64,000 nt of DNA from the NCBI GenBank assembly GCA_963746805.1, contig CAVVCQ010000005.1:434001-498000 (forward strand). Direction: 5' to 3'. The translations under genes were made by a program, and so were the position numbers. Shown here one piece after another: positions 46,794 through 54,900 of this stretch (the first letter of the stretch is position 1; each line of letters begins with the position of its first letter). Below the pieces are notes generated by a model, which saw only the letters and a program-made list of their open reading frames with translations, did no database searches and was not told where the DNA came from. Origin of the DNA: DATHTC01 sp963746805. GTDB taxonomy: Bacteria; Actinomycetota; Thermoleophilia; Gaiellales; Gaiellaceae.

Positions 46794-47726
46794 ATGACCG
46801 CCACGCTCCCGCACGTCGACCACGTCGTCCCGCGAGATCAGGTCGTCTGGGCGTTCGGGCCGGACCTCGAGCCGGTGCTCGAGGTCGAGCCCGGCGCCGT
46901 CGTCCGCTTCGAGACGAACGACTGCTTCAGCGGGCAGATCCGCTCCGAGGAGGACCTCGTCACCGAGATCGACTTCGCCCGGGTCAACAGCGCCACCGGC
47001 CCCGTCTCGGTGCGGGGCGCAGAGCCAGGCGACTCGCTCGTCGTCGAGCTCCTGGCCGTCGAGCCGATCGAGTGGGGCGTCGCGACCCTGATTCCGGGCT
47101 ACGGGCAGCTGATCGACAAGGTGCAGGCACCGCTCACCCGGCTCTTCAAGGTGCAGGACGGCTGGATCGAGATGAACGAGCGCGTCCGCTTCCCGGCCCG
47201 GCCGATGGTCGGCGTCGTCGGCGTCGCCACGGGCGGCGAGGAGCTGACGACCGGGCTCGCCGGTGTCCACGGCGGGAACCTCGACAACCACCTGCACGGC
47301 CCCGGCGCGCGGATCTACTTCCCGGTGCGCCAGCCGGGCGGGATGTTCGCGGTCGGCGACATGCACGCGTCGATGGGCGACGGCGAGATCTGCTTCACCG
47401 GCGTCGAGATCGCCGGGGAGGTGACCGTGCGCTTCGACCTCCTGAAGGGAAAGCAGGCGACGTGGCCGGTGACCGAGCTCGCCGACAGCTGGGTCGCGCA
47501 CGCCACCGCCGAGGAGCTCCCCGAGGCGCTCGCGCTCGTGTCCGAGGAGGCTGCGCGGCTTCTCGTCGACGAATGGGGCTTCACGCTCGAGGACGCGTTC
47601 ATCTTCCTCTCCGTCGCGTGCGACGCGGGCGTCGCGCAGGGCTGCAAGCCGGCGCCGCACTTCGGGACGATCGCGCGGTTCGCGATCCCGAAGCTCGATG
47701 CGACGCCGGGGCCCTTCCGCGCCTAG
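46794..47726 (+). CDS. Acetamidase/formamidase family protein
   Basis: A 310-residue amide hydrolase releasing ammonia from formamide or acetamide-like substrates. Family features include RFETNDCFSGQIRSEEDL, GVVGVATGG, VHGGNLDNHLHGPGARIYFP and GMFAVGDMHASMGDGEI, with metal-binding His/Asp residues in the last two. GAGGAGGGAA lies 5 bases before the ATG. It is likely transcribed with the amidohydrolase upstream, making a small amide/N-acyl catabolic operon. A C-terminal cysteine-bearing stretch (SVACDAGVAQGCKPAPHFG) is typical of the family. Confidence 0.87.
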   Translation: MTATLPHVDHVVPRDQVVWAFGPDLEPVLEVEPGAVVRFETNDCFSGQIRSEEDLVTEIDFARVNSATGPVSVRGAEPGDSLVVELLAVEPIEWGVATLIPGYGQLIDKVQAPLTRLFKVQDGWIEMNERVRFPARPMVGVVGVATGGEELTTGLAGVHGGNLDNHLHGPGARIYFPVRQPGGMFAVGDMHASMGDGEICFTGVEIAGEVTVRFDLLKGKQATWPVTELADSWVAHATAEELPEALALVSEEAARLLVDEWGFTLEDAFIFLSVACDAGVAQGCKPAPHFGTIARFAIPKLDATPGPFRA

Positions 47727-47802
47727 ACGGGACGGGTAGCCGTACCGCGGCTCGCCGGTGCGCCTCACGGCGCGCGCGCCAGCGGCGGTGCACCATCCGG
47801 TC

Positions 47803-48021
47803 ATGCCCGCTCTTCACCCCATCCTCGGCCTCCGACGCCGGCGCGCACACGCGGGGAGCCCCGTCGTCCTCGACGTCACGTTCGCCTCCGACTCCGGCAC
47901 ACGCTGCCGCGCGATCGGCGGCGGGCCGACCTTCGCCGACGCGATCGAGTTCGCCCGTGGCTCGCTGCCGGGCGACCAGTCCTGGCGGCTCGTCGACTGG
48001 GCCGACGTCTACGGAGACTGA
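47803..48021 (+). CDS. Small hypothetical protein
   Basis: A 72-residue protein starting MPALHPILGLRRRRAHAGSP and ending SWRLVDWADVYGD. It looks like a small alpha/beta fold with a basic N-terminus. No ribosome binding site is clear and the family is not recognised. A longer upstream start (47758) is possible. It lies between the amidase operon and the HxlR regulator, which has its own promoter. Confidence 0.5.
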   Translation: MPALHPILGLRRRRAHAGSPVVLDVTFASDSGTRCRAIGGGPTFADAIEFARGSLPGDQSWRLVDWADVYGD

Positions 48022-48040
48022 TCCAGACGAGTCCCAGGAG

Positions 48041-48046
48041 TACACT
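48041..48046 (+). promoter_or_regulatory. Leaderless-type -10 box for the HxlR regulator
   Basis: TACACT, 7 bases, GTG at 48054. Confidence 0.4.
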
Positions 48047-48053
48047 CAGACGC

Positions 48054-48401
48054 GTGCGCACCATGGGCGACGTCCACCAGTCGGGCTGCTGCTCCGTCGC
48101 CGCCTGCGCCGAGATCATCGGAAGCAAGTGGACGGCGCTGCTCGTGCACGACCTCTCCGAGGGCCCGCGCCGCTTCACCGAGCTCGAGCACTCGTGCACC
48201 GGCATCAGCCCGCGTACGCTCTCCGAGCGGCTCCGCTGGCTCGAGGACGAGGGGCTCGTCGAGCGGCACAGCTACGCCGAGTCCCCGCCGCGCGTCGAGT
48301 ACGAGCTGACGGCGAAGGGCGAGGCGCTGCTGCCGATCATCGGCGAGATGCGCCGCTACGGTCGCGAGTGGCTCAACGTCGCGCCGCCCGCGGCGGTCTA
48401 G
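48054..48401 (+). CDS. HxlR-family transcriptional regulator
   Basis: A 115-residue winged-helix regulator with the family core GSKWTALLVHDLSEGPRRFT, ISPRTLSERLRWLEDEGLV and the beta wing EYELTAKGEAL. Three cysteines lie near the N-terminus (SGCCSVAACAEIIG); a cysteine just before the GSKW motif is the redox or electrophile sensor in several HxlR proteins, and the extra pair here suggests thiol sensing. The GTG start lies 7 bases after TACACT; an internal ATG at 48063 is an alternative. Convergent with the M20 peptidase, overlapping by 4 bases. Confidence 0.87.
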   Translation: MRTMGDVHQSGCCSVAACAEIIGSKWTALLVHDLSEGPRRFTELEHSCTGISPRTLSERLRWLEDEGLVERHSYAESPPRVEYELTAKGEALLPIIGEMRRYGREWLNVAPPAAV

Positions 48402-49721
48402 AGCGCGGCCCAGCCGAGGAAGAGCTCCCGCGCGGCCGCGATGCCGAGCGGCACGTACTCGACGAGGATCCGCTCGTTCGGCGAGTGGATGTTCGAGTCC
48501 GGGAGCGCGACGCCGGTCACGACGACCGGGATCCCGTTGTGGACGAGCGCCGGCACGATCGGCAGCGTCCCGCCGGAGCGGATGAGCAGCGGCCGCGTCC
48601 CGAGCGCGCGCTCGAACGCGTCGAGGGCGAGCTGGATCGCCGGCGCGTCCGGCGGCACCAGCCCCGGCTCGCTCCACGACCAGAGCTCGAGCTCGACGTC
48701 CGCGCCGTCCGGCGTCGCCTCGCGCACGAGCTCTTCGAAGGCCGTCGCGATCGCCTGCGGGTTCTGGCCCGGGGCGAGGCGGATGGAGACGTTCGCCTGG
48801 GCCTCCACCGGAAGCACGGTCTTCTGCAGCACCGGCGAGCCACCCTGGATCCCGTTGACGTCGAGCGCCGTGTCGGCCCAGGTGCGGACGTAGAACTCCT
48901 CGGCCGCGCGCGGGTCCGACGGCCGCGCGCCCTGGTCGCGGAGCTCGTTCTCGCCCAGTGGCAGCGTCGACCAGCTCGGCGCGCTCCTCGTCGGTCAGCG
49001 GCGCGATCCCCGCGCGCAGCGGCTCCGGCGAGCGGCCGTCCCGCGGCGCGACCGCGGCGAGGATCGCCGTCAGCACGTGCACCGCGTTGAGCGCTGCCCC
49101 GCCGTACATGCCCGAGTGGAGGTCGCGCGCGCCGGTGCGCACGATCAGGTGGAAGTAGCAGAGCCCGCGCGTGGCCACGTTGAAGGCCGGCACGCCGCGG
49201 GCGACCATGTCGCTGTCGAAGATCACGGCCGCGTCGGCGCCGCGCTCGTCGGCCGCCAGGAAGTCGACGATCGAGTGGCCGCCGGTCTCCTCCTCGCCGT
49301 CGCAGGCGAAGCGGAGGTTGACCGGGAGCGCGCCCTCGGCGGCGAGCTGCTCCGCCGCCTTCAGCAGCAGGTAGAGCTGGCCCTTGTCGTCCGCGACACC
49401 GCGGCCGTAGAGCCACTCGCCCCGGATCGTCGCCTCGAACGGCTCGCTCTCCCAGAGCTCGAGCGGGTCGGGCGGCTGGACGTCGAAATGCCCGTAGCAG
49501 AGGACGGTCGGCGCCTCGTCGGCCCCCGCCGAGGCCCGGATCTCGCCGACCGCGAGCGGCGATCCCTCCCAGTCGACGATCTCGGCCGTGCCGCCGGCCC
49601 CGCGGACGCGCTCGCACAGCCACTCTCCGGCGGCGCGCACGTCGGCCGCGTGCGCCGGGTCGGCGCTGATCGACGGGATGCGGATCCACTCCGCGAGCTC
49701 GGGTAGCCACGCCTCGGTCAC
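48398..49721 (-). CDS. M20-family metallopeptidase/dipeptidase (one frameshift)
   Basis: A di-zinc exopeptidase of about 440 residues. Metal and catalytic motifs: CYGHFDVQPPDPLELW, YGRGVADDKGQ, the catalytic Glu pair in CDGEEETGG, and the C-terminal half with the dimerisation domain (QANVSIRLAPGQNPQAIATA) and final His region (ALPDSNIHSPNERI). An extra base near 48957 (expected LVDAALGENELRDQG) moves the C-terminal third into another frame. This is the CNDP/PM20D-type subgroup, acting on dipeptides or N-acyl amino acids. TAGACT lies 8 bases before the GTG. Confidence 0.85.
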
Positions 49722-49729
49722 GGCCGCGC

Positions 49730-49735
49730 AGTCTA
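49730..49735 (-). promoter_or_regulatory. Leaderless-type -10 box for the M20 peptidase
   Basis: Minus-strand TAGACT, 8 bases, GTG. Confidence 0.35.
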
Positions 49736-49765
49736 GTGGCCGCCGCCGAGGCGCGGCTCAAGCGG

Positions 49766-50845
49766 TCAAGCGACGTCGCGCAGGGCGTGCGACCCGGCCA
49801 TCGCCCTGAGCTTCTTCAGGCACTGGTTCTCGATCTGCCTGATCCGCTCGCGCGTGACGTTGAACGTGCGCCCAACCTCGTCGAGCGTGCGCGGGTGCTC
49901 GCCGTCGAGCCCGTAGCGCATCTCGAGGACGCGTCGCTCGCGGACGGACAGGCAGTCGAGGATCTTGCGCAGCGCCTCCTTGCGCATGCTCTCGTCGGCG
50001 GCCTCCTCCGGCAGCGGCTGGTTCTCGTCGGTGAGGAAGTGCCCGAACTCCGACTCCTCCTCGTCCCCGACCGGCTTCTCGAGCGAGACCGGCGTCTGCG
50101 CGTTCCGGCGGATGTGCTCGACCTCGTCCGGGGAGAGCCCGAGCTCACGGGCGATCTCGTGCGACGAGGGCTCGCGGCCGAGGCGCGCGCGCAGGTCGCG
50201 GTCGACGCGGACGATCTTGTTGAGCTTCTCGACCACGTGGACGGGCATGCGGATCGTGCGCGCCTTGTCGGCGAGCGCGCGCGCGACCGCCTGCCTGATC
50301 CACCACGTCGCATACGTCGAGAACTTGAAGCCCTTGCGGTGGTCGAACTTCTCCGCGGCGCGGACGAGACCGATCGTGCCCTCCTGGATCAGGTCCAGGA
50401 ACGGCAGGCCCTGGTTGCGGTAGCGCTTCGCGATCGACACGACGAGCCGCAGGTTGGCCTCGACCATCTGCCGCTTCGCCTCCATGTCGCCGCGCTCGAT
50501 CCGCTTCGCGAGCTCGACCTCCTGCGCGGCCGTCAGCAACTCGACCTTGCCGATGTCCTTGAGGAAGAGCTGCAGCGCGTCCGTCGAGACCTCGCGCACG
50601 GCGGCGGTCGGCCTCTCGTTCTCGTCGGCGTCGGCGTCGCGCCCGACGACGTCGATGTGCATCTCCTCGAGGGCGCGGTAGAAGTCGTCGACCGTGCCCG
50701 CGTCGACCTCGAGGTCGTTCAACCCGACGGCGATCTCCTCGGCGCTCAGCGAGCCGGCGCGCTCCGCCGTCTCGATCAGCACCTTCGCCTCGTCCGTCTC
50801 CAGCAGGTCGGTGATCCCCGTGACCTGCGTTGCCACTGCTCCCAT
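49766..50845 (-). CDS. sigA: Principal sigma-70 factor (RpoD/SigA)
   Basis: RNA polymerase sigma factor of 359 residues with region 1.2 (ALQLFLKDIGKVELLTAAQE), region 2 (LRLVVSIAKRYRNQGLPFLD, LIQEGTIGLVRAAEKFD, GFKFSTYATWWIRQAV), region 3 (MPVHVVEKLNKIVRV) and region 4 (RTLDEVGRTFNVTRERIRQI). A short region 1.1-like helix bundle precedes it. Complete regions 2.4 and 4.2 and the RPxRTIRMP-type junction (ARTIRMPVH) mark it as group 1 or a close group 2 paralogue. It is preceded by a recognisable promoter and stands alone. Confidence 0.92.
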   Translation of the reverse strand: MGAVATQVTGITDLLETDEAKVLIETAERAGSLSAEEIAVGLNDLEVDAGTVDDFYRALEEMHIDVVGRDADADENERPTAAVREVSTDALQLFLKDIGKVELLTAAQEVELAKRIERGDMEAKRQMVEANLRLVVSIAKRYRNQGLPFLDLIQEGTIGLVRAAEKFDHRKGFKFSTYATWWIRQAVARALADKARTIRMPVHVVEKLNKIVRVDRDLRARLGREPSSHEIARELGLSPDEVEHIRRNAQTPVSLEKPVGDEEESEFGHFLTDENQPLPEEAADESMRKEALRKILDCLSVRERRVLEMRYGLDGEHPRTLDEVGRTFNVTRERIRQIENQCLKKLRAMAGSHALRDVA

Positions 50846-50878
50846 CCCGACTCCCCCTCGGATATCGGCTCTTATCTC

Positions 50879-50906
50879 AGCGTATGTGTCTTTGTGACAA
50901 CGTCAA
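50879..50906 (-). promoter_or_regulatory. Candidate promoter of sigA
   Basis: Minus-strand TTGACG (50901-50906), a 16-base spacer and TACGCT (50879-50884). The -10 ends 33 bases before the start, so this gene would have a short leader. Confidence 0.4.
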
Positions 50907-50977
50907 CATGTGTTCAGGGCGGGAACTGTCGCACGCGGATGGCGGAAGCGCCATGGGCCGTCCGTCCTATCTTCGTG

Positions 50978-51952
50978 TCATTCGGTCCCAGCGTCTGCAA
51001 GACGCGTGAGGAACCGTTTTGCTTCCCTCGCGAGCGGATCCGAGGGATCGATCGCGGCGGCGCGCTCGAGCTGCTCCTTCGCCTCGTCGATCGCGCCCGT
51101 CCAGAGCAGGAGCAGGCCGAGGTGGAAGCGGACGGTCGGCGCGTCCGGGAAACGCCGTGCGAGCGGGCCGAGCCGCGAGAACGCGGCGGCGGGATCGTCC
51201 TTGTCGTAGCGCCCGACCGCGGCGGCGACGAGCGCTTCCGGGTCGTTCCGAGCGAGCGCGGCCGCCTGGTCGTAGGCGCGCCGTGCCGACAGCGGCCGGC
51301 CGAGCCGCTGCAGCACGACGCCGTACTGGAGCTTCTCCGCTGCGCCCCCGTCGGCCGCAGCGGCGGCGAGCTCGGTGAGCTGGCGGTCGGCGGGCAGGGA
51401 CGCGATGCGCTCCGAGAATGGCTGCGCCGGCACGAACACAGGCCGGCCACGCGGCGTGTTCGGGTGGAGCAGGTCGTCCGCGCGGACCGCCGAGAGCGTG
51501 TCCGGCTCGAGCCGCTCCGCCTCACGCCACTGCTCGACCGCCTGCTCTCGCGCCCCTGACCAGAACAGCGCGAACCCGAGGTTGAGCCTGACGAGGGCGC
51601 TGCGCGGGTGGTCGGCGGCGAGGCGCCGGAGCGCGGCGACCGAGCCCTCGGGCCAGCGCGCGAGGGCGAGGCCGACGCGACCCTCCGTCGACGGGTAGCG
51701 CCCGAAGATCGCCGCGGCCTGCGCTCGCTGCCCGTCGGCGACGAGGCTCTCGCCCCGCCGCAGGTCGCGCGCCTCGCGGTCGGTCCTGACGCCGAGGTCG
51801 AGCAGGAGCGGCGGACGGCCCGCAGGCTTCGCCGGCGGGCTCGAAGGCGTCGCCCGACCGTCGGTCTGGAGGAGCGTGCCGCCGACCGCCACCACCGCGG
51901 CGGCCGCGGCGAGCGAGGCCACGACTGCGATCATCCGGCCCCGGGCACTCAC
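50978..51952 (-). CDS. Membrane-anchored TPR protein
   Basis: A 324-residue protein with one N-terminal transmembrane helix (MIAVVASLAAAAAVVAVGGT) and tetratricopeptide-like repeats over the rest: SALVRLNLGFALFWSGAREQ, KLQYGVVLQRLGRPLSARRA, TVRFHLGLLLLWTGAIDEAK. The repeats would lie outside the membrane. Probably a scaffold for cell-envelope or secretion complexes; nothing narrower can be said. The GTG start lies 6 bases after TAGGGT and diverges from moeZ. Confidence 0.7.
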   Translation of the reverse strand: MSARGRMIAVVASLAAAAAVVAVGGTLLQTDGRATPSSPPAKPAGRPPLLLDLGVRTDREARDLRRGESLVADGQRAQAAAIFGRYPSTEGRVGLALARWPEGSVAALRRLAADHPRSALVRLNLGFALFWSGAREQAVEQWREAERLEPDTLSAVRADDLLHPNTPRGRPVFVPAQPFSERIASLPADRQLTELAAAAADGGAAEKLQYGVVLQRLGRPLSARRAYDQAAALARNDPEALVAAAVGRYDKDDPAAAFSRLGPLARRFPDAPTVRFHLGLLLLWTGAIDEAKEQLERAAAIDPSDPLAREAKRFLTRLADAGTE

Positions 51953-51958
51953 CGGATC

Positions 51959-51964
51959 ACCCTA
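51959..51964 (-). promoter_or_regulatory. Leaderless-type -10 box for the TPR gene
   Basis: Minus-strand TAGGGT, 6 bases, GTG; it abuts the palindrome at 51965-51985. Confidence 0.4.
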
Positions 51965-51985
51965 GCCACGCGCCGAGCGCGTGGC
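51965..51985. promoter_or_regulatory. Palindrome between the TPR and moeZ promoters
   Basis: GCCACGCGC and GCGCGTGGC are perfect reverse complements with a 3-base spacer. The palindrome lies directly between the TAGGGT box of the TPR gene and a TATCTT (51990-51995) that precedes moeZ by 10 bases, the usual place for an operator acting on both promoters. A hairpin in RNA is the alternative. Confidence 0.35.
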
Positions 51986-52005
51986 CCGCTATCTTTCGGA
52001 AAGCG

Positions 52006-53331
52006 ATGCCGAGCTACCGCGAGCTGCTGGAGCAGGTCAAGGCCGAGATCGAAGAGGTCTCGACCGTCGACGCCGCCGCACGCGCCGACACGCCGCTCTT
52101 CCTCGACGTGCGCGAGCTCGACGAGTGGGACGAGGGGCACATCCCCGGCGCGGTCCACGTGCCGCGCGGCAACCTCGAGTCGCGCGTGGAGAGCCTCGTC
52201 CCGGACCGGTCGCGCACGATCATCGCCTACTGCGCCGTGGGCGCCCGCTCGGCGTTCGCCGCGAAGACGCTCACCGAGCTGGGCTACGAGGACGTCGCCT
52301 CGCTCGCGGGCGGGTACACCGACTGGAAGCGGAACGGCTTCCCGACGCAGCTTCCGCGCACGCTCTCCCCGGACCAGCGCAGCCGGTACTCGCGCCACCT
52401 CCTGATCCCGGAGGTCGGCGAGGAGGGCCAGCAGAAGCTGCTCGACGCGAAGGTGCTGCTGATCGGCGCCGGCGGCCTCGGCTCGCCCGCGTCGCTCTAC
52501 CTCGCGGCCGCGGGCGTCGGCCGGCTCGGCATCGTCGACGCCGACGTCGTCGACGCCTCGAACCTCCAGCGCCAGATCGTCCACTCGACCGACACGCTCG
52601 GCCGCCCGAAGGTCGAGTCGGCCAAGCGGACGATCGAGGCGCTGAACCCGGACGTCGAGGTCGTCGCCTACGAGGAGCGGCTCACCTCGGACAACATCGA
52701 CCGGATCCTCGCCGACGGCTGGGATCTGATCGTCGACGGCGCCGACAACTTTCCGACGCGGTACCTCGTCAACGACGCGTCCGTCTGGCACGGGATCCCG
52801 GTCGTGCACGGCTCGATCTACCGCTTCGACGGGCAGGTGACCGTGTTCGCGCCGCACGAGGGGCCGTGCTACCGCTGCCTCTTCCCCACGCCGCCGCCGC
52901 CGGAGCTCGCGCCGTCGTGCGCGGAGGGCGGCGTCCTCGGCGTGCTCCCCGGCATCGTCGGCTCGCTGCAGGCGAACGAGGCGCTGAAGCTCGCGCTCGG
53001 CACGGGCGACTCGCTCGTGGGCCGGCTGCTGCTGTTCGACGCGCTCCGCACCGAGTTCACCGAGGTGTCGCTGCGGAAGGACCCGGAGTGCCCGGTCTGC
53101 GGCGAGCACCCGACGATCACGGAGTACATCGACTACGTGGAGTTCTGCGCCGGCCCCGCGCCTCCCCGATCGGCGGCGGACTCCGCCGGGCAGAGCCCGG
53201 CTGCGCCGTCGCCTGGCGCCGCTGACGCCGCCGCGCTCTCCGGCCCCGTACCCGGTCGTACTGTGACCTCCGGCCCGACGACGCCAGCGACGCCTCGGGA
53301 AGCCGCGGGCAAGCCGAGGACGGTGGCGTGA
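52006..53331 (+). CDS. moeZ: MoeZ/MoeB-type sulfur-carrier adenylyltransferase with N-terminal rhodanese domain
   Basis: Activates the C-terminal glycine of CysO/MoaD-type carriers as an adenylate and loads sulfur. Residues ~5-115 are a rhodanese domain with active Cys in YCAVGARS, and ~125-370 an E1-like ThiF/MoeB domain with GAGGLGSPASLYLAAAGVG, SNLQRQIVHSTDTLGRPKVE, and zinc cysteines in CYRCLF and CPVCGEH. In most MoeZ proteins the rhodanese domain is C-terminal; here it is N-terminal, and the last ~55 residues are a Pro/Ala-rich tail. The end overlaps cysO by four bases. Confidence 0.88.
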   Translation: MPSYRELLEQVKAEIEEVSTVDAAARADTPLFLDVRELDEWDEGHIPGAVHVPRGNLESRVESLVPDRSRTIIAYCAVGARSAFAAKTLTELGYEDVASLAGGYTDWKRNGFPTQLPRTLSPDQRSRYSRHLLIPEVGEEGQQKLLDAKVLLIGAGGLGSPASLYLAAAGVGRLGIVDADVVDASNLQRQIVHSTDTLGRPKVESAKRTIEALNPDVEVVAYEERLTSDNIDRILADGWDLIVDGADNFPTRYLVNDASVWHGIPVVHGSIYRFDGQVTVFAPHEGPCYRCLFPTPPPPELAPSCAEGGVLGVLPGIVGSLQANEALKLALGTGDSLVGRLLLFDALRTEFTEVSLRKDPECPVCGEHPTITEYIDYVEFCAGPAPPRSAADSAGQSPAAPSPGAADAAALSGPVPGRTVTSGPTTPATPREAAGKPRTVA

Positions 53332-53603
53332 GCGTCGTCCGCATCCCGCCGACGCTCCGGACCGAGTCGGGCGGCGCGCGCCAGGTCGAGGTCTCGGGCG
53401 ACACCGTGCGCGCGGTGCTGGAGGACCTCGGCGAGCGGCATCCGGCGCTCGGCGCCCGGATCCTCGAGAACGGCGGCGTCGCCGAGTACGTGAACGTCTA
53501 CGTCGACGGCGAGGACATGCGGACCCTCGACGGCCTCGACACGCCCGTGCGCGAGAGCAGCACGCTGATCCTCCTTCCGGCCATGGCCGGCGGGACGTGC
53601 TGA
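53328..53603 (+). CDS. cysO: CysO/MoaD-type sulfur-carrier protein
   Basis: A 91-residue ubiquitin-fold protein that carries sulfur as a C-terminal thiocarboxylate for cysteine synthesis. The fold ends in LILLPAMAGGTC. The Gly-Gly is expected at the C-terminus but here is followed by Thr-Cys, so trimming would be needed before activation. The JAMM protease Mec in the same operon is the natural candidate. The gene overlaps moeZ by 4 bases and cysM by 7. Confidence 0.87.
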   Translation: MSVVRIPPTLRTESGGARQVEVSGDTVRAVLEDLGERHPALGARILENGGVAEYVNVYVDGEDMRTLDGLDTPVRESSTLILLPAMAGGTC

Positions 53604-54532
53604 AGACCGCGGGCTCCCTGCTCGACCTCGTCGGCGGCACCCCCCTCGTCGAGCTGACGCGACTCGCGCCCAAGGACGGCGTCCGCCTCTACGCGAAGCT
53701 CGAGGGCGAGAACCCGACCGGCTCGATCAAGGACCGCGTCGCGAAGACGATGATCGAGGCCGCCGAGGCGTCGGGCGAGCTCGAGCCCGGCCGCGCGCTG
53801 CTCGAGCCGACGAGCGGGAACACGGGCATCTCGCTCGCGCTCGTGGCGAAGCTCAAGGGCTACCGACTCACGTGCGTGATGCCCGAGAACGCGACCGAGG
53901 AGCGCGTGCGCCTGCTGCGCCTCTACGGTGCCGAGCTCGTCTTCACGCCCGGCGCGGAGGGCTCGAACGGCGCCGTCCGCCACGCGCTCGAGCTCGCCGA
54001 GCGCGACCCGCGCTTCTTCATGCCGTTCCAGTACGGGAACGAGGCGAACCCGCGCGCGCACTACGAGGGCACCGGGACGGAGATCGCCGAGGCACTCGAC
54101 CGCGTCGACGTGCTCGTCGCGGGACTCGGCACCGGCGGCACGCTGATGGGCACCGGCGCGCGGCTCCGTGAGAGCTTCCCGGACGTCGTGGTCGCCGCGG
54201 CCGAGCCGCTGCCGGGCGATCCCGTCATGGGCCTGCGCTCGCTCGAGGACGGCTACGTGCCGCCGATCCTCGACGTCTCGAAGCTCGACCGGAAGGTGCT
54301 CGTCTCGAACGTGGAGTCGGTGCAGGGCCTGCGGGCGCTGCTCGACGCGGAGGGCATCTTCGCCGGCGTGTCCGCCGGGGCGGTCGTCCACGTCGCCCGG
54401 AAGCTCGCGGCCGAGCTCGACGAGGGCGTGGTCGTGTGCGTGCTCGCAGACGGCGGCTGGAAGTACCTCTCCGCCCCCTTCTGGGCAGCCGACGACGTCG
54501 AGGCGTCGATGGAGCGAACCGTCTGGTGGTGA
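53597..54532 (+). CDS. cysM: CysO-dependent cysteine synthase
   Basis: PLP enzyme of 311 residues that condenses O-phosphoserine (or acetylserine) with the CysO thiocarboxylate to give CysO-cysteine. The PLP lysine is in NPTGSIKDRVAKTMIEAAE, the substrate loop in EPTSGNTGISLALVA, the phosphate cup in GLGTGGTLMGTG, and the C-terminus closes with RTVWW. In mycobacteria, CysM rather than CysK2 uses CysO and it lies in this same operon order; I infer the same role here. The GTG start overlaps cysO; the mec start overlaps its stop. Confidence 0.9.
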   Translation: MLKTAGSLLDLVGGTPLVELTRLAPKDGVRLYAKLEGENPTGSIKDRVAKTMIEAAEASGELEPGRALLEPTSGNTGISLALVAKLKGYRLTCVMPENATEERVRLLRLYGAELVFTPGAEGSNGAVRHALELAERDPRFFMPFQYGNEANPRAHYEGTGTEIAEALDRVDVLVAGLGTGGTLMGTGARLRESFPDVVVAAAEPLPGDPVMGLRSLEDGYVPPILDVSKLDRKVLVSNVESVQGLRALLDAEGIFAGVSAGAVVHVARKLAAELDEGVVVCVLADGGWKYLSAPFWAADDVEASMERTVWW

Positions 54533-54900
54533 TCCCGGACCGCATCCGGCGCGAGCTCGCAGACCACGCGCGCGTGGAGGAGCCGAACGAGGCCTGCGGC
54601 CTGATCGCGTTTCGCGACGGGGTCGCCGAGCGCTACGTGCCCGGCGTCAACGAGGAGCCCTCGCCCTACTTCTTCAGGCTCGGGATGATCGACCCGGACA
54701 TCTGGTTCCTCGAGGACGAGGGCTACGAGCTCGGCGTCTTCCACTCCCATATCTCCTCGCCGCCGCGCCCGTCGCGCACGGACGTGGAGAACATCGGGCT
54801 CTGGGAGGGGCGGCCGTACGTGATCCTGAGCCTCCGCACCGGCGAGGTCGCGGCCTGGCGGATCGCCGGCCGCGCGATCGAGCCGGTCGTCCTGGGCTAG
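54529..54900 (+). CDS. mec: Mec-type JAMM metalloprotease
   Basis: Zinc peptidase of 123 residues that hydrolyses the CysO-cysteine adduct to release cysteine. The JAMM motif is complete: Glu in EEPNEACGLIAF, then FHSHISSPPRPSRTD (HxH, Ser and Asp ligands). Start GTG overlaps the cysM stop (GTGA). Its end overlaps the convergent aldo/keto reductase by 4 bases. In this operon it may also trim the Thr-Cys tail of CysO. Confidence 0.85.
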   Translation: MIPDRIRRELADHARVEEPNEACGLIAFRDGVAERYVPGVNEEPSPYFFRLGMIDPDIWFLEDEGYELGVFHSHISSPPRPSRTDVENIGLWEGRPYVILSLRTGEVAAWRIAGRAIEPVVLG

